In this document: positions 1-6,502 of the stretch, one piece after another
How positions within the stretch are numbered: the stretch's first letter is position 1
Layout of the letters: each line of letters opens with the position of its first letter
From: Corythoichthys intestinalis
Taxonomy: Eukaryota; Chordata; Actinopteri; Syngnathiformes; Syngnathidae
NCBI RefSeq assembly: GCF_030265065.1
Contig: NC_080400.1
Span: 54,110,001-54,174,000, forward strand
DNA length: 64,000 nt
Direction of reading: 5' to 3'
The notes under the pieces: model-generated
The model's database searches: none
What the model was told of the DNA's origin: nothing
The model's input: only the letters and a program-made list of their open reading frames with translations
Position numbers and translations under genes: made by a program

Positions 1-59
1 AGACTCGCCTTAGGAAAACCACCTGCTTGATCATGGTGTCTCCCCTGCCAGGTAAGTAT
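1..59 (-). ncRNA. RNU1: U1 snRNA, 5' part only (cut by window start)
   Basis: This is nt 1-59 of a U1 gene whose 3' part lies left of the window. The RNA 5' end is at base 59 and carries the 5' splice-site recognition sequence AUACUUACCUG, followed by stem-loop I. The truncation comes from the window edge, not the gene. Confidence 0.95.
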
Positions 60-104
60 GAGTTGCACGCCTCTGCAAAGCCGAGGTCTTGAGCGCGCAG
101 GCCA

Positions 105-120
105 TCTTCGTTCATGAGCT
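105..120 (-). promoter_or_regulatory. Putative U1 proximal sequence element (PSE)
   Basis: On the minus strand the sequence AGCTCATGAACGAAGA occupies -46 to -61 relative to the U1 5' end at base 59. Vertebrate snRNA genes carry the SNAPc-binding PSE at this distance. It shares a CATGA core with the U2 PSE of this unit when the two are aligned at the same distance. The match to the family consensus is only partial. The same site recurs at the same offset upstream of each U1. Confidence 0.5.
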
Positions 121-248
121 CGTTTGTTACACACCTATAAAATAGTAACAAACACTCATAATGGACAAGGCAACTACAGTAAAACTGTTAACGCACAACT
201 AGTCGTCAACTGACTTGAACTTTAAATTAGCTTTAAAGAATGTGCAAA

Positions 249-268
249 ACAATCCCAGCATGCATTGC
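249..268 (+). promoter_or_regulatory. ZNF143 (Staf/SPH) site in the U1 distal element
   Basis: ACAATCCCAGCATGCATTGC closely matches the known ZNF143/Staf binding motif (ACTACAATTCCCAGCATGC-type). It lies 190-209 bp upstream of the U1 start, which is where the distal sequence element of vertebrate snRNA genes sits. It should activate U1 transcription together with SNAPc at the PSE. It is retained in every unit. No comparable site was seen upstream of U2 or U5. Confidence 0.8.
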
Positions 269-339
269 TGCTCCTCCAAAAGCTCAGCTGAAACGGTTGC
301 CCGTACTCTGTCAATGTGCATGCGCCACTGAAAGCTACA

Positions 340-358
340 GATGCTTTGAAATTGTAGT
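340..358 (-). promoter_or_regulatory. Second, weaker ZNF143-like site upstream of U1
   Basis: On the minus strand ACTACAATTTCAAAGCATC matches the left half of the ZNF143 motif (ACTACAATT) well and the right half poorly. It is 281-299 bp upstream of U1 and opposite in orientation to the stronger site at 249-268. A C/A polymorphism between units lies just beside it (base 337 in unit 1). Confidence 0.4.
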
Positions 359-759
359 TATTTCTCAAAGCTAGGACAACCTTCCACTCACTTTCCTGTT
401 TGTTTGGTCAGGAATAGACACTGCTGCTGACATGTTAGGGTCCAACCCGGAATGGATGCTACGTGACTCTTCTGGGTTCAGACTGCAGGCATATCCGATT
501 CCAGTCGGATTCCTCCTCCAATCAGATTTTTTTGAGCTGACTGTTCACACATTCTTTGTAAGGGTCCAAATCAGACCTGGGCCAGTTCAGAGGCCCACAT
601 TATTGACACACCTGACAGGTTCCTGTGGCAACAAAGACGTCATTCAGAGTAGAGTAAGGTCACGGACAGTCAAAACCCATCTGAGCTGCTCAGACAGAGA
701 ATATTGGATTTCGGCCGCCGCTCCTAACTGATTTCGTCACCGATTCGCTTTTCAGCAAG

Positions 760-777
760 ACTCGGTTTTGCTTTCAC
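760..777 (-). terminator. Putative U2 3' box
   Basis: GTGAAAGCAAAACCGAGT starts about 10 nt downstream of the U2 3' end. Vertebrate snRNA genes use a 3' box (GTTTN0-3AAARNNAGA-like) at 9-19 nt downstream for Integrator-dependent 3' end formation. The match is loose, but similar A-rich GTGAAA-containing sequences follow U5 in the same place. Confidence 0.5.
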
Positions 778-787
778 CAGTAGAAGG

Positions 788-975
788 GGGCGCACCGTTC
801 CTGGAGGTACTGCAATACCAGGTCGATGCATGGAGTGGACGGAGCAAGCCCCTATTCCATCTCCTAGGCCCAAAAATCAATTTAATATATGGTCCCCGGA
901 TAGAGGACGTATCAGATATTAAACTGATAAGAACAGATACTACACTTGATCTTAGCCAAAAGGCCGAGAAGCGAT
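788..975 (-). ncRNA. RNU2: U2 snRNA (unit 1)
   Basis: Full-length U2 of 188 nt, the usual vertebrate length, reading from 975 down to 788. It starts AUCGCUUCUCGGCC (stem-loop I and U2/U6 helix II), then has the branch-point recognition sequence GUGUAGUAUC, stem-loop II, an Sm site GAUUUUUGG and stem-loops III-IV ending GGUGCGCCC. U2 pairs with the intron branch site in the spliceosome; SF3a/SF3b, Sm ring and U2A'/U2B'' are its known partners. Compared with human U2 it changes stem IIa from GUCCUC/GAGGAC to GUCCCC/GGGGAC in most units. This copy alone has U at nt 72 (base 904), giving a U-G wobble. A PSE lies at 1021-1036. Confidence 0.97.
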
Positions 976-1020
976 AACCACAAACTGGCACGAGGGACAG
1001 GCTCATTCCAGCCAATCCGG

Positions 1021-1036
1021 CCTAAAGTCATGGTCA
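1021..1036 (-). promoter_or_regulatory. U2 proximal sequence element (PSE)
   Basis: Minus-strand TGACCATGACTTTAGG lies at -46 to -61 from the U2 start at 975. It fits the vertebrate PSE pattern (TNACCNTNACTNNAA-like), the SNAPc site that fixes the Pol II start of snRNA genes. It is the best PSE match of the three genes in the unit and recurs before every U2. Confidence 0.75.
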
Positions 1037-1408
1037 CACATGTCAAATGACAAAAGCAACACGCATACACAAAAAATCTATCAAGACGGTCCAGCTGCGG
1101 CCTGCAGTAGTCACAGGGGGCGCGGTTGGCGGATGACAAACGCTTGATCTGATCGGTCGTTGAAAGCAAGGGAAACAAGCTCAAGCTGGTCAGAAGAGGA
1201 GACCCAAAACCATTCGTTCCTCCAGCATCTAATTTTAGAACTAGTATAGTCATCCTTTAAATTCATATGGTTAATTTTTGGCTAGGATTATAAAAGTCAT
1301 AATGTTCCAAGGTCTAGTGAAGTTTAGTTGTGAAACCCCTTAAGTTAAGTTTAGAGTGAATCGTGGGTAATCAATTTCTTAGCCCCTCACACCCCAAGCT
1401 GTACTATT

Positions 1409-1426
1409 GGGGACGCCGGCGTCCCC
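1409..1426. repeat. Perfect 18-bp palindrome
   Basis: GGGGACGCCGGCGTCCCC is its own reverse complement, and it appears unchanged in the units I compared. An upstream CCCCAA (from 1392) can instead pair with the TTGGGG that overlaps the palindrome's left arm, giving two alternative hairpins. It may be a dimeric factor site, a cruciform or a transposon relic; the sequence does not decide between these. Confidence 0.9.
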
Positions 1427-1463
1427 TTGATTTCTCTGGGCCACAATGGCTGTTGTACTCGTC

Positions 1464-1520
1464 ATAAAGACGTCATTTCTGGCCAGTATATAGACGAATA
1501 GTCGCTCTTTCATTCAACAC
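1464..1520 (+). promoter_or_regulatory. TATA/CRE-like promoter module on the opposite strand
   Basis: Plus-strand CATAAAGACGTCATTT contains an ACGTCA half-site, followed by CCAGTATATAGACG with a TATA-like core near 1487-1493. A short frame of 24 codons begins at 1524, about 35 bp further on, and ends at 1598. This arrangement resembles an ordinary Pol II promoter pointing away from the snRNA genes. In unit 8 the frame is cut to four codons, which argues against a conserved peptide. It may be a promoter piece carried in by a mobile element. Confidence 0.3.
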
Positions 1521-1725
1521 CGGATGGCAGCACTGTCACATCTTCCCGCGGCGACTGAAAACATCCAGTCGAAGTTCGCGTCACTGGCCTCCACCTGACA
1601 TCTGCAATGTTTCATATCAGGTCTGTGCTAGAATAATCCATTTTTTCAGAATTGCGTCGACAAAATGACATCACAACGACAAGACAGGGGTAGAAGAAGG
1701 TGTGGAACACCAGCAGAAGAGCATC

Positions 1726-1800
1726 CAGCCTTCTCTGAACTACATTTTGGGCCAATGGCGGTGGAACATGAGGAATGTATCCAGGGTGTGGCTCTGAAGC
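1726..1800 (+). repeat. Internal repeat copy A (downstream of U5)
   Basis: This segment resembles 2606-2685 in the same unit. The cores 1741-1761 and 2627-2647 are identical over 21 bases, and similarity continues to GAAGC at the right. It ends 96 bp before the U5 3' end; copy B ends 81 bp before the U1 3' end. Both copies therefore sit in the same place relative to a gene's 3' end, suggesting that the U5 and U1 flanks share an origin by duplication or carry the same repeat family. Confidence 0.8.
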
Positions 1801-1871
1801 AGTTTGAAATCCCGGAGCATTTAGCCCATCGCTAACACGACAAGACTCACTTGGCCGAACAACACACCCTT

Positions 1872-1887
1872 TCACTTTGTTTTTACC
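1872..1887 (-). terminator. Putative U5 3' box
   Basis: Minus-strand GGTAAAAACAAAGTGA lies about 9-24 nt downstream of the U5 3' end, the position of the Integrator-recognised 3' box of snRNA genes. The consensus match is loose. Confidence 0.5.
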
Positions 1888-1895
1888 GTATAGAA

Positions 1896-2007
1896 AGGTC
1901 TGCTTAGCAGAACTTCAAAAATTGACTTAAACTCTTGCTGTTCCTCCCCACGGAAATCTTTAGTAAAAGGCGAAAGATTTATACGGTCTGAAAAGGAACA
2001 AGAGTGT
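1896..2007 (-). ncRNA. RNU5: U5 snRNA (unit 1)
   Basis: A U5 gene of about 112 nt (human U5 is ~116), read from 2007 to 1896. Stem-loop I carries the invariant loop CGCCUUUUACU at nt 36-46, which holds both exons during splicing. The stem arms ACUCUUGUUCC and GGAACAGCAAGAG differ from human but remain complementary. An Sm site AAUUUUUGA follows at about nt 85-93, then a 3' hairpin (nt 94-112) with a UAA loop and one U-C mismatch. Known partners are PRPF8, SNRNP200, EFTUD2 and the Sm ring. This copy has A at nt 80, as do units 4-7, 15 and 22; the others have G. The exact 3' end is inferred from the hairpin. Confidence 0.95.
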
Positions 2008-2051
2008 ACTTCCTTGCATTTGACGGAACCGGCTGGGAGATGATCGGCGAT

Positions 2052-2067
2052 AGCATTTTAACACAGG
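2052..2067 (-). promoter_or_regulatory. Possible U5 proximal sequence element
   Basis: Minus-strand CCTGTGTTAAAATGCT sits at -45 to -60 from the U5 start, the expected PSE location. It matches the PSE pattern only weakly, and the call rests mostly on position. Confidence 0.35.
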
Positions 2068-2148
2068 CTCTCAAGCGCTACAAACCAGTGGGGGGCGTGC
2101 CGAGTCGCACCGAGCAGCCAATCGTTTCGTCCCCAAGGAGGAATTTCA

Positions 2149-2156
2149 CTGCAAAT
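2149..2156 (-). promoter_or_regulatory. Octamer-like site upstream of U5
   Basis: Minus-strand ATTTGCAG matches seven of eight bases of the Oct-1 octamer ATTTGCAT. At -142 to -149 it is nearer than the usual distal element (about -200), so this is only a candidate. Confidence 0.35.
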
Positions 2157-2175
2157 GTAGACCGTAGAAATCTGG

Positions 2176-2205
2176 AGACTCTAAGGATTGACCGTTGGCT
2201 CGAGT
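2176..2205 (+). repeat. Internal repeat copy C
   Basis: This 30-bp stretch matches 2551-2580 at 25 of 30 positions by eye (shared AGACTCTA, TGACC and TTGGCTCGA). The MITE remnant begins six bases to its right, so this copy may be interrupted by that insertion. Confidence 0.7.
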
Positions 2206-2211
2206 CTACAG

Positions 2212-2350
2212 CAGGGGTGCCCAAGTCGGGTCTTGGAGAGCCCCTATCCAGCTTGTTTTCCATGTCTCCCTCCTTTACACACCTGAACCAAATGATCAGT
2301 TCATCAGCAAGCTCTGCAGGAGCCTGATTATTTTGATTCAGGTGTGTCGG
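2212..2350 (+). mobile_element. Truncated hAT-type MITE, 5' end and centre
   Basis: It begins CAGGGGTGCCCAAG, the terminal sequence type of a non-autonomous hAT family that is very common in teleosts. The inner arms ACACACCTGAACCAAATGAT and the ATTCAGGTGTGT near 2336-2347 form the expected inverted repeat. The outer right arm is missing: homology stops near 2350, so no target duplication can be checked. It lies 205-343 bp upstream of U5. Because it is in every unit, the insertion predates amplification of the array. Other copies start at 5085, 7927, 10800, 13673, 16546, 19419, 22291, 25164, 28038, 30910, 33784, 36657, 39530, 42403, 45276, 48149, 51006, 53879, 56752, 59625 and 62498. Confidence 0.75.
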
Positions 2351-2550
2351 ACAGTCGTGCACCCAGACCGGATGCGGAACTGTAGCCGGAGAAGGAGGCG
2401 GGGGCGGCGAAAACCGGAAGCCGAGGGCAAACGGGGTGCCGGTCCAGGCTACCTGACTGCGATCAACTGATTGCGCTTGCAAGACACCAGATTGGTGAAA
2501 ACGTTTCCTCTCTACGGCCCTTTATGGAATACTTTGCCCACCCTTGCTGT

Positions 2551-2580
2551 AGACTCTACGGGCTGACCATTGGCTCGAAT
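2551..2580 (+). repeat. Internal repeat copy D
   Basis: Partner of 2176-2205 (25 of 30 bases alike). It is followed closely by repeat copy B (2606-2685). Copies C and D contain a TGACCNTTGGCTCGA string that loosely recalls a PSE, but no snRNA gene follows on the plus strand. Confidence 0.7.
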
Positions 2581-2605
2581 GTCCTCAGCGATCGGGCTCC
2601 AGCCA

Positions 2606-2685
2606 GTCGCAGGCTTCTCTAGATCCTACATTTTGGGCCAATGGCGGAGAACATGAGAGAGGCAAGGAGGGTGTTACTCTGAAGC
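2606..2685 (+). repeat. Internal repeat copy B (downstream of U1)
   Basis: Diverged partner of 1726-1800. Its left part differs in units 2, 9 and 11, where GGCTTCTCTAG is replaced by GGCAGATCCTAG and a nearby CCAATGG becomes CCAGTGG. Confidence 0.8.
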
Positions 2686-2742
2686 TCAACACTGACAATT
2701 CCAGACCCACACCAGGGCCATGCAGTTTTTCATTGGCGCATT

Positions 2743-2758
2743 TCAAGTTTGATTTAAC
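2743..2758 (-). terminator. Putative U1 3' box
   Basis: Minus-strand GTTAAATCAAACTTGA lies 8-23 nt downstream of the U1 3' end, matching the spacing and GTT...AAA layout of vertebrate 3' boxes. Confidence 0.5.
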
Positions 2759-2765
2759 AGTAAAT

Positions 2766-2932
2766 CAGGGGAGAGCGCGTACGCAGTCCCCCACTACCAT
2801 AAATTTTGCAGTTGAGATTCCCACATTTGGGGAATTCATAAAGGTCATCGAAACTGGAGTTGTGCAATGGTTAAGACTCGCCTTAGGAAAACCACCTGCT
2901 TGATCATGGTGTCTCCCCTGCCAGGTAAGTAT
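2766..2932 (-). ncRNA. RNU1: U1 snRNA (unit 1)
   Basis: Full-length U1 of 167 nt (human 164), read from 2932 to 2766. The 5' splice-site sequence AUACUUACCUG is intact. Stem-loop I holds the U1-70K loop GAUCAAGCAG, which differs from the known GAUCANGAAG pattern by C at nt 35. Stem-loop II holds the U1A/U2B''-type motif AUUGCAC in a 13-nt loop AUUGCACAACUCC, three nucleotides longer than human. Helix H (nt 12-15 with 122-125), stem III (AUUCCC/GGGAAU), an AAUUUAUGG Sm site and a UACG-capped stem IV are present. This copy has A at nt 78 (base 2855), opposite C64, so the pair closing loop II is lost. Units 4-8, 10 and 17 share this. The promoter lies to the right. Confidence 0.96.
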
Positions 2933-3660
2933 GAGTTGCACGCCTCTGCAAAGCCGAGGTCTTGAGCGCGCAGGCCATCTTCGTTCATGAGCTCGTTTGT
3001 TACACACCTATAAAATAGTAACAAACACTCATAATGGACAAGGCAACTACAGTAAAACTGTTAACGCACAACTAGTCGTCAACTGACTTGAACTTTAAAT
3101 TAGCTTTAAAGAATGTGCAAAACAATCCCAGCATGCATTGCTGCTCCTCCAAAAGCTCAGCTGAAACGGTTGCCCGTACTCTGTCAATGTGCATGCGCCA
3201 CTGAAAGCTCCAGATGCTTTGAAATTGTAGTTATTTCTCAAAGCTAGGACAACCTTCCACTCACTTTCCTGTTTGTTTGGTCAGGAATAGACACTGCTGC
3301 TGACATGTTAGGGTCCAACCCGGAATGGATGCTACGTGACTCTTCTGGGTTCAGACTGCAGGCATATCCGATTCCAGTCGGATTCCTCCTCCAATCAGAT
3401 TTTTTTGAGCTGACTGTTCACACATTCTTTGTAAGGGTCCAAATCAGACCTGGGCCAGTTCAGAGGCCCACATTATTGACACACCTGACAGGTTCCTGTG
3501 GCAACAAAGACGTCATTCAGAGTAGAGTAAGGTCACGGACAGTCAAAACCCATCTGAGCTGCTCAGACAGAGAATATTGGATTTCGGCCGCCGCTCCTAA
3601 CTGACTTCGTCACCGATTCGCTTTTCAGCAAGACTCGGTTTTGCTTTCACCAGTAGAAGG

Positions 3661-3848
3661 GGGCGCACCGTTCCTGGAGGTACTGCAATACCAGGTCGAT
3701 GCATGGAGTGGACGGAGCAAGCCCCTATTCCATCTCCTAGGCCCAAAAATCAATTTAATATATGGTCCCCGGATAGGGGACGTATCAGATATTAAACTGA
3801 TAAGAACAGATACTACACTTGATCTTAGCCAAAAGGCCGAGAAGCGAT
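3661..3848 (-). ncRNA. RNU2: U2 snRNA (unit 2, array consensus)
   Basis: 188 nt with no departure from the array consensus. Stem IIa reads GUCCCC-UAUCC-GGGGAC, a perfect six-pair stem. Stem III contains GGGGC/GCUCC with one G-U pair where human has A-U. Confidence 0.97.
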
Positions 3849-4768
3849 AACCACAAACTGGCACGAGGGACAGGCTCATTCCAGCCAATCCGGCCTAAAG
3901 TCATGGTCACACATGTCAAATGACAAAAGCAACACGCATACACAAAAAATCTATCAAGACGGTCCAGCTGCGGCCTGCAGTAGTCACAGGGGGCGCGGTT
4001 GGCGGATGACAAACGCTTGATCTGATCGGTCGTTGAAAGCAAGGGAAACAAGCTCAAGCTGGTCAGAAGAGGAGACCCAAAACCATTCGTTCCTCCAGCA
4101 TCTAATTTTAGAACTAGTATAGTCATCCTTTAAATTCATATGGTTAATTTTTGGCTAGGATTATAAAAGTCATAATGTTCCAAGGTCTAGTGAAGTTTAG
4201 TTGTGAAACCCCTTAAGTTAAGTTTAGAGTGAATCGTGGGTAATCAATTTCTTAGCCCCTCACACCCCAAGCTGTACTATTGGGGACGCCGGCGTCCCCT
4301 TGATTTCTCTGGGCCACAATGGCTGTTGTACTCGTCATAAAGACGTCATTTCTGGCCAGTATATAGACGAATAGTCGCTCTTTCATTCAACACCGGATGG
4401 CAGCACTGTCACATCTTCCCGCGGCGACTGAAAACATCCAGTCGAAGTTCGCGTCACTGGCCTCCACCTGACATCTGCAATGTTTCATATCAGGTCTGTG
4501 CTAGAATAATCCATTTTTTCAGAATTGCGTCGACAAAATGACATCACAACGACAAGACAGGGGTAGAAGAAGGTGTGGAACACCAGCAGAAGAGCATCCA
4601 GCCTTCTCTGAACTACATTTTGGGCCAATGGCGGTGGAACATGAGGAATGTATCCAGGGTGTGGCTCTGAAGCAGTTTGAAATCCCGGAGCATTTAGCCC
4701 ATCGCTAACACGACAAGACTCACTTGGCCGAACAACACACCCTTTCACTTTGTTTTTACCGTATAGAA

Positions 4769-4880
4769 AGGTCTGCTTAGCAGAACTTCAAAAATTGACT
4801 CAAACTCTTGCTGTTCCTCCCCACGGAAATCTTTAGTAAAAGGCGAAAGATTTATACGGTCTGAAAAGGAACAAGAGTGT
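4769..4880 (-). ncRNA. RNU5: U5 snRNA (unit 2)
   Basis: 112 nt, loop I intact, G at nt 80. This is the commonest U5 sequence in the array. Confidence 0.95.
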
Positions 4881-5639
4881 ACTTCCTTGCATTTGACGGA
4901 ACCGGCTGGGAGATGATCGGCGATAGCATTTTAACACAGGCTCTCAAGCGCTACAAACCAGTGGGGGGCGTGCCGAGTCGCACCGAGCAGCCAATCGTTT
5001 CGTCCCCAAGGAGGAATTTCACTGCAAATGTAGACCGTAGAAATCTGGAGACTCTAAGGATTGACCGTTGGCTCGAGTCTACAGCAGGGGTGCCCAAGTC
5101 GGGTCTTGGAGAGCCCCTATCCAGCTTGTTTTCCATGTCTCCCTCCTTTACACACCTGAACCAAATGATCAGTTCATCAGCAAGCTCTGCAGGAGCCTGA
5201 TTATTTTGATTCAGGTGTGTCGGACAGTCGTGCACCCAGACCGGATGCGGAACTGTAGCCGGAGAAGGAGGCGGGGGCGGCGAAAACCGGAAGCCGAGGG
5301 CAAACGGGGTGCCGGTCCAGGCTACCTGACTGCGATCAACTGATTGCGCTTGCAAGACACCAGATTGGTGAAAACGTTTCCTCTCTACGGCCCTTTATGG
5401 AATACTTTGCCCACCCTTGCTGTAGACTCTACGGGCTGACCATTGGCTCGAATGTCCTCAGCGATCGGGCTCCAGCCAGTCGCAGGCAGATCCTAGATCC
5501 TACATTTTGGGCCAGTGGCGGAGAACATGAGAGAGGCAAGGAGGGTGTTACTCTGAAGCTCAACACTGACAATTCCAGACCCACACCAGGGCCATGCAGT
5601 TTTTCATTGGCGCATTTCAAGTTTGATTTAACAGTAAAT

Positions 5640-5806
5640 CAGGGGAGAGCGCGTACGCAGTCCCCCACTACCATAAATTTTGCAGTTGAGATTCCCACAT
5701 TTGGGGAATTCATAAAGGTCATCGAAACCGGAGTTGTGCAATGGTTAAGACTCGCCTTAGGAAAACCACCTGCTTGATCATGGTGTCTCCCCTGCCAGGT
5801 AAGTAT
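5640..5806 (-). ncRNA. RNU1: U1 snRNA (unit 2, G78 form)
   Basis: 167 nt with G at nt 78, so loop II is closed by C64-G78 in an AACC/GGUU stem. Fourteen of the 22 complete copies have this form. Its downstream flank carries the GGCAGATCCTAG haplotype shared with units 9 and 11. Confidence 0.96.
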
Positions 5807-6502
5807 GAGTTGCACGCCTCTGCAAAGCCGAGGTCTTGAGCGCGCAGGCCATCTTCGTTCATGAGCTCGTTTGTTACACACCTATAAAATAGTAACAAAC
5901 ACTCATAATGGACAAGGCAACTACAGTAAAACTGTTAACGCACAACTAGTCGTCAACTGACTTGAACTTTAAATTAGCTTTAAAGAATGTGCAAAACAAT
6001 CCCAGCATGCATTGCTGCTCCTCCAAAAGCTCAGCTGAAACGGTTGCCCGTACTCTGTCAATGTGCATGCGCCACTGAAAGCTACAGATGCTTTGAAATT
6101 GTAGTTATTTCTCAAAGCTAGGACAACCTTCCACTCACTTTCCTGTTTGTTTGGTCAGGAATAGACACTGCTGCTGACATGTTAGGGTCCAACCCGGAAT
6201 GGATGCTACGTGACTCTTCTGGGTTCAGACTGCAGGCATATCCGATTCCAGTCGGATTCCTCCTCCAATCAGATTTTTTTGAGCTGACTGTTCACACATT
6301 CTTTGTAAGGGTCCAAATCAGACCTGGGCCAGTTCAGAGGCCCACATTATTGACACACCTGACAGGTTCCTGTGGCAACAAAGACGTCATTCAGAGTAGA
6401 GTAAGGTCACGGACAGTCAAAACCCATCTGAGCCGCTCCTAACTGATTTCGTCACCGATTCGCTTTTCAGCAAGACTCGGTTTTGCTTTCACCAGTAGAA
6501 GG

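Larger units (their letters stand above)
60..787. other. U1 upstream region and U1-U2 spacer (unit 1 exemplar)
   Basis: This 728-bp stretch lies between the U1 5' end and the U2 3' end. The first ~300 bp hold the U1 promoter: a PSE-like site at 105-120, a ZNF143/SPH-type motif at 249-268 and a second weaker one at 340-358. The part from about 430 to 750 has no gene I recognise. Its text (TCCAATCAGATTTTTTT at 517-533, imperfect inverted pieces around GATTCCAGTCGGATTC) resembles decayed non-autonomous DNA transposon sequence of fishes, but I cannot name a family. An open frame of 99 codons at 432-731 has no recognisable domain and is cut by the unit 3 deletion. The same spacer recurs in every unit. 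Confidence 0.6.
976..1895. other. U2 upstream region and U2-U5 spacer (unit 1 exemplar)
   Basis: The 920 bp between the U2 5' end and the U5 3' end hold the U2 PSE (1021-1036) and a GC-rich CAGGGGGCGC core (1113-1122). I found no clear octamer or ZNF143 site for U2. From about 1260 to 1600 there is an AT-rich stretch, an 18-bp palindrome (1409-1426) and a plus-strand TATA/CRE-like module (1464-1520) that precedes a 24-codon frame. From 1726 to 1800 lies a segment repeated downstream of U1 at 2606-2685. No gene is recognised in it, and overlapping open frames of 80-113 codons have no recognisable domain. Confidence 0.65.
2008..2765. other. U5 upstream region and U5-U1 spacer (unit 1 exemplar)
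   Basis: This 758-bp stretch contains a PSE-like site for U5 (2052-2067), a CCAAT sequence near 2118, an octamer-like ATTTGCAG (2149-2156, minus), a truncated hAT-type MITE (2212-2350), a G-rich tract (2391-2440), and two sets of diverged internal repeats (2176-2205 with 2551-2580; 2606-2685 with 1726-1800). The U1 3' box lies at its right edge. No protein gene is recognised. Confidence 0.65.

Noticed and set aside
432-731. Open frame of 99 codons repeated in nearly every unit
   Set aside because: It has no recognisable domain, lies in spacer sequence, and is shortened by the unit 3 deletion. Its recurrence only reflects the tandem repeat.
768-977. Open frame of 69 codons on the plus strand
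   Set aside because: It is the antisense of the U2 gene.
1739-1761. Resemblance of GGGCCAATGGCGG to part of U4
   Set aside because: Only a few bases match and the rest of U4 is absent.
2078-2482. Minus-strand open frame of 134 codons in the U5 upstream region
   Set aside because: It runs through the MITE fragment and the U5 promoter zone, is cut in units 13 and 18-20 by one base change, and encodes low-complexity proline-rich text.
2556-2580. PSE-like TGACCATTGGCTCGA on the plus strand, hinting at a fourth snRNA gene
   Set aside because: No snRNA-like sequence with an Sm site and hairpins follows at the right distance; the string belongs to an internal repeat.
2765-3007. Open frame of 80 codons on the minus strand
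   Set aside because: It overlaps the U1 gene almost entirely; the snRNA explains its conservation.
5397-5777. Open frame of 126 codons in units 2, 9 and 11
   Set aside because: It exists only because of the one-base length change in those units and runs into U1 antisense sequence; no domain is seen.
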